DNA of 6,824 bases from NCBI GenBank assembly GCA_012727515.1, contig JAAYGZ010000256.1, positions 1 through 6,824 on the forward strand. The letters run 5' to 3'. Source of the DNA: Desulfovibrionales bacterium. Lineage in GTDB: Bacteria; Desulfobacterota; Desulfovibrionia; Desulfovibrionales; Desulfomicrobiaceae. A program made the position numbers and the translations under genes. The notes below the pieces were generated by a model. It saw nothing but the letters and a program-made list of their open reading frames with translations, searched no databases and was not told the DNA's origin. Of this stretch, positions 5,987-6,824 are shown one piece after another (within the stretch, counting starts at the first letter, position 1; each line of letters begins with the position of its first letter).

Positions 5987-6824
5987 ATGATTCTCAATGC
6001 CGACCACTATTTGTTTACATCCGAGTCCGTGACCGAAGGCCATCCCGACAAAATTGCCGACCAGATTTCTGATGCTGTGCTGGACTGCTTGCTGGAACAA
6101 GACCCGGCCTCCCGTGTCGCCTGCGAAACCCTGGTTACCACAGGCATGGCCATGATTGCCGGAGAAATCACCACTGAAGCCTATGCTGATTTCCCGGAAA
6201 TTGTCCGCAATACAGTGCGAGAAATTGGCTATGTCAGCTCAGACATGGGTTTTGATGCCAATACCTGCGCGGTTCTTTCCTCCATTGACAAACAGTCTCC
6301 TGACATTGCCATGGGCGTGGACCGTGCCAGACAGGAAGACCAGGGGGCTGGTGACCAGGGCATGATGTTTGGCTATGCCACAACAGAAACCCCAAGCCTG
6401 ATGCCGGCTCCCATCTATTACGCGCACAATCTGAGCCGCCGCCTGGCAGAAGTACGCAAGAACGGGACACTCAATTTCCTGCGGCCAGATGGCAAAACCC
6501 AGGTCTCTGTGGAATATCGTCAGGGCAAACCTGTGCGCATTGACAATGTGGTGGTCTCTTCCCAGCATACGTCTGAGGTCAGCTACGAGGAAATTGTCGA
6601 AGGCATCAAGCGTGAAGTGATCTACAAGGTAATGCCAGCAGACATGATGGACGCAAGTACCCGTATCCTGATCAATACCACTGGTCGTTTTGTGGCTGGC
6701 GGGCCCCTGGCCGACTGTGGCCTGACAGGGCGTAAAATCATCAATGATACCTACGGCGGCATGGGCAATCATGGTGGCGGTGCTTTTTCTGGCAAAGACC
6801 CTTCCAGGGTGGACCGTAGTGGGG
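5987..6824 (+). CDS. metK: S-adenosylmethionine synthetase, 3' end outside window
   Basis: Makes S-adenosylmethionine from methionine and ATP, releasing phosphate and pyrophosphate, in the cytoplasm. About 279 of the usual 385-395 residues are visible. Motifs: [17 protein letters not shown] (H19, D21 and K22 around the ATP/Mg site), [12 protein letters not shown] (120-131, first family signature), [38 protein letters not shown] (the Arg-Lys pair) and [16 protein letters not shown] (263-278, second signature with K270). The common TYGGxxxHGGGAF form is kept. The residue after VDRS is Gly where many homologues have Ala; this is minor. As third gene after the regulator and ahcY it closes the activated methyl cycle: MetK makes the SAM whose by-product AhcY removes. 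Confidence 0.98.
   Translation, partial: MILNADHYLFTSESVTEGHPDKIADQISDAVLDCLLEQDPASRVACETLVTTGMAMIAGEITTEAYADFPEIVRNTVREIGYVSSDMGFDANTCAVLSSIDKQSPDIAMGVDRARQEDQGAGDQGMMFGYATTETPSLMPAPIYYAHNLSRRLAEVRKNGTLNFLRPDGKTQVSVEYRQGKPVRIDNVVVSSQHTSEVSYEEIVEGIKREVIYKVMPADMMDASTRILINTTGRFVAGGPLADCGLTGRKIINDTYGGMGNHGGGAFSGKDPSRVDRSG

Overview
The window reads as a chromosomal segment of a selenocysteine-decoding, probably sulfate-reducing bacterium. Moderate GC content, an ArsR-methyltransferase fusion next to ahcY and metK, and a small dual-CXXC selenoprotein gene all point to Desulfovibrionales (Desulfobacterota) or close relatives. That placement is inferred from gene content recalled for the group, not from a database search.

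Left half (1-3250), all on the minus strand. In transcription order (high to low coordinate) it holds a PLP-dependent class I/II aminotransferase (3250-1946, GTG start), glutamate racemase murI (1946-1092, start overlapping the aminotransferase stop as TGATG), a 65-residue selenoprotein read through an in-frame TGA (1030-833), and poly(A) polymerase pcnB (726 to the left edge, truncated by the window, TTG start). The selenoprotein gene is split by its TGA, so ordinary gene finders leave 727-1091 looking empty. It carries two CXXC pairs with selenocysteine between them, and a SECIS-type hairpin lies just after the TGA.

Centre (3251-3557). This is a divergent control region of about 307 bp. It holds a candidate promoter for the leftward genes and, next to the rightward genes, a perfect 24-bp palindrome followed by a -10-like TATAAC. 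The palindrome is the best candidate operator for the ArsR-type regulator encoded just downstream.

Right half (3558-6824), all on the plus strand. It holds a fused ArsR-type winged-helix/SAM-methyltransferase protein (SahR-like), S-adenosylhomocysteine hydrolase ahcY, and S-adenosylmethionine synthetase metK (truncated by the right edge). The two gaps are 35 and 30 bp, and ahcY and metK each have an AAGGAG ribosome binding site. Together they form an activated-methyl-cycle operon: MetK makes SAM, methyltransferases turn it into SAH, and AhcY cleaves SAH to homocysteine and adenosine. The fused regulator probably senses SAH or SAM and controls its own operon through the palindrome.

The most notable item is the unannotated small selenoprotein with its SECIS element. 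The second is the palindromic operator paired with a regulator that carries its own SAM/SAH-binding domain.
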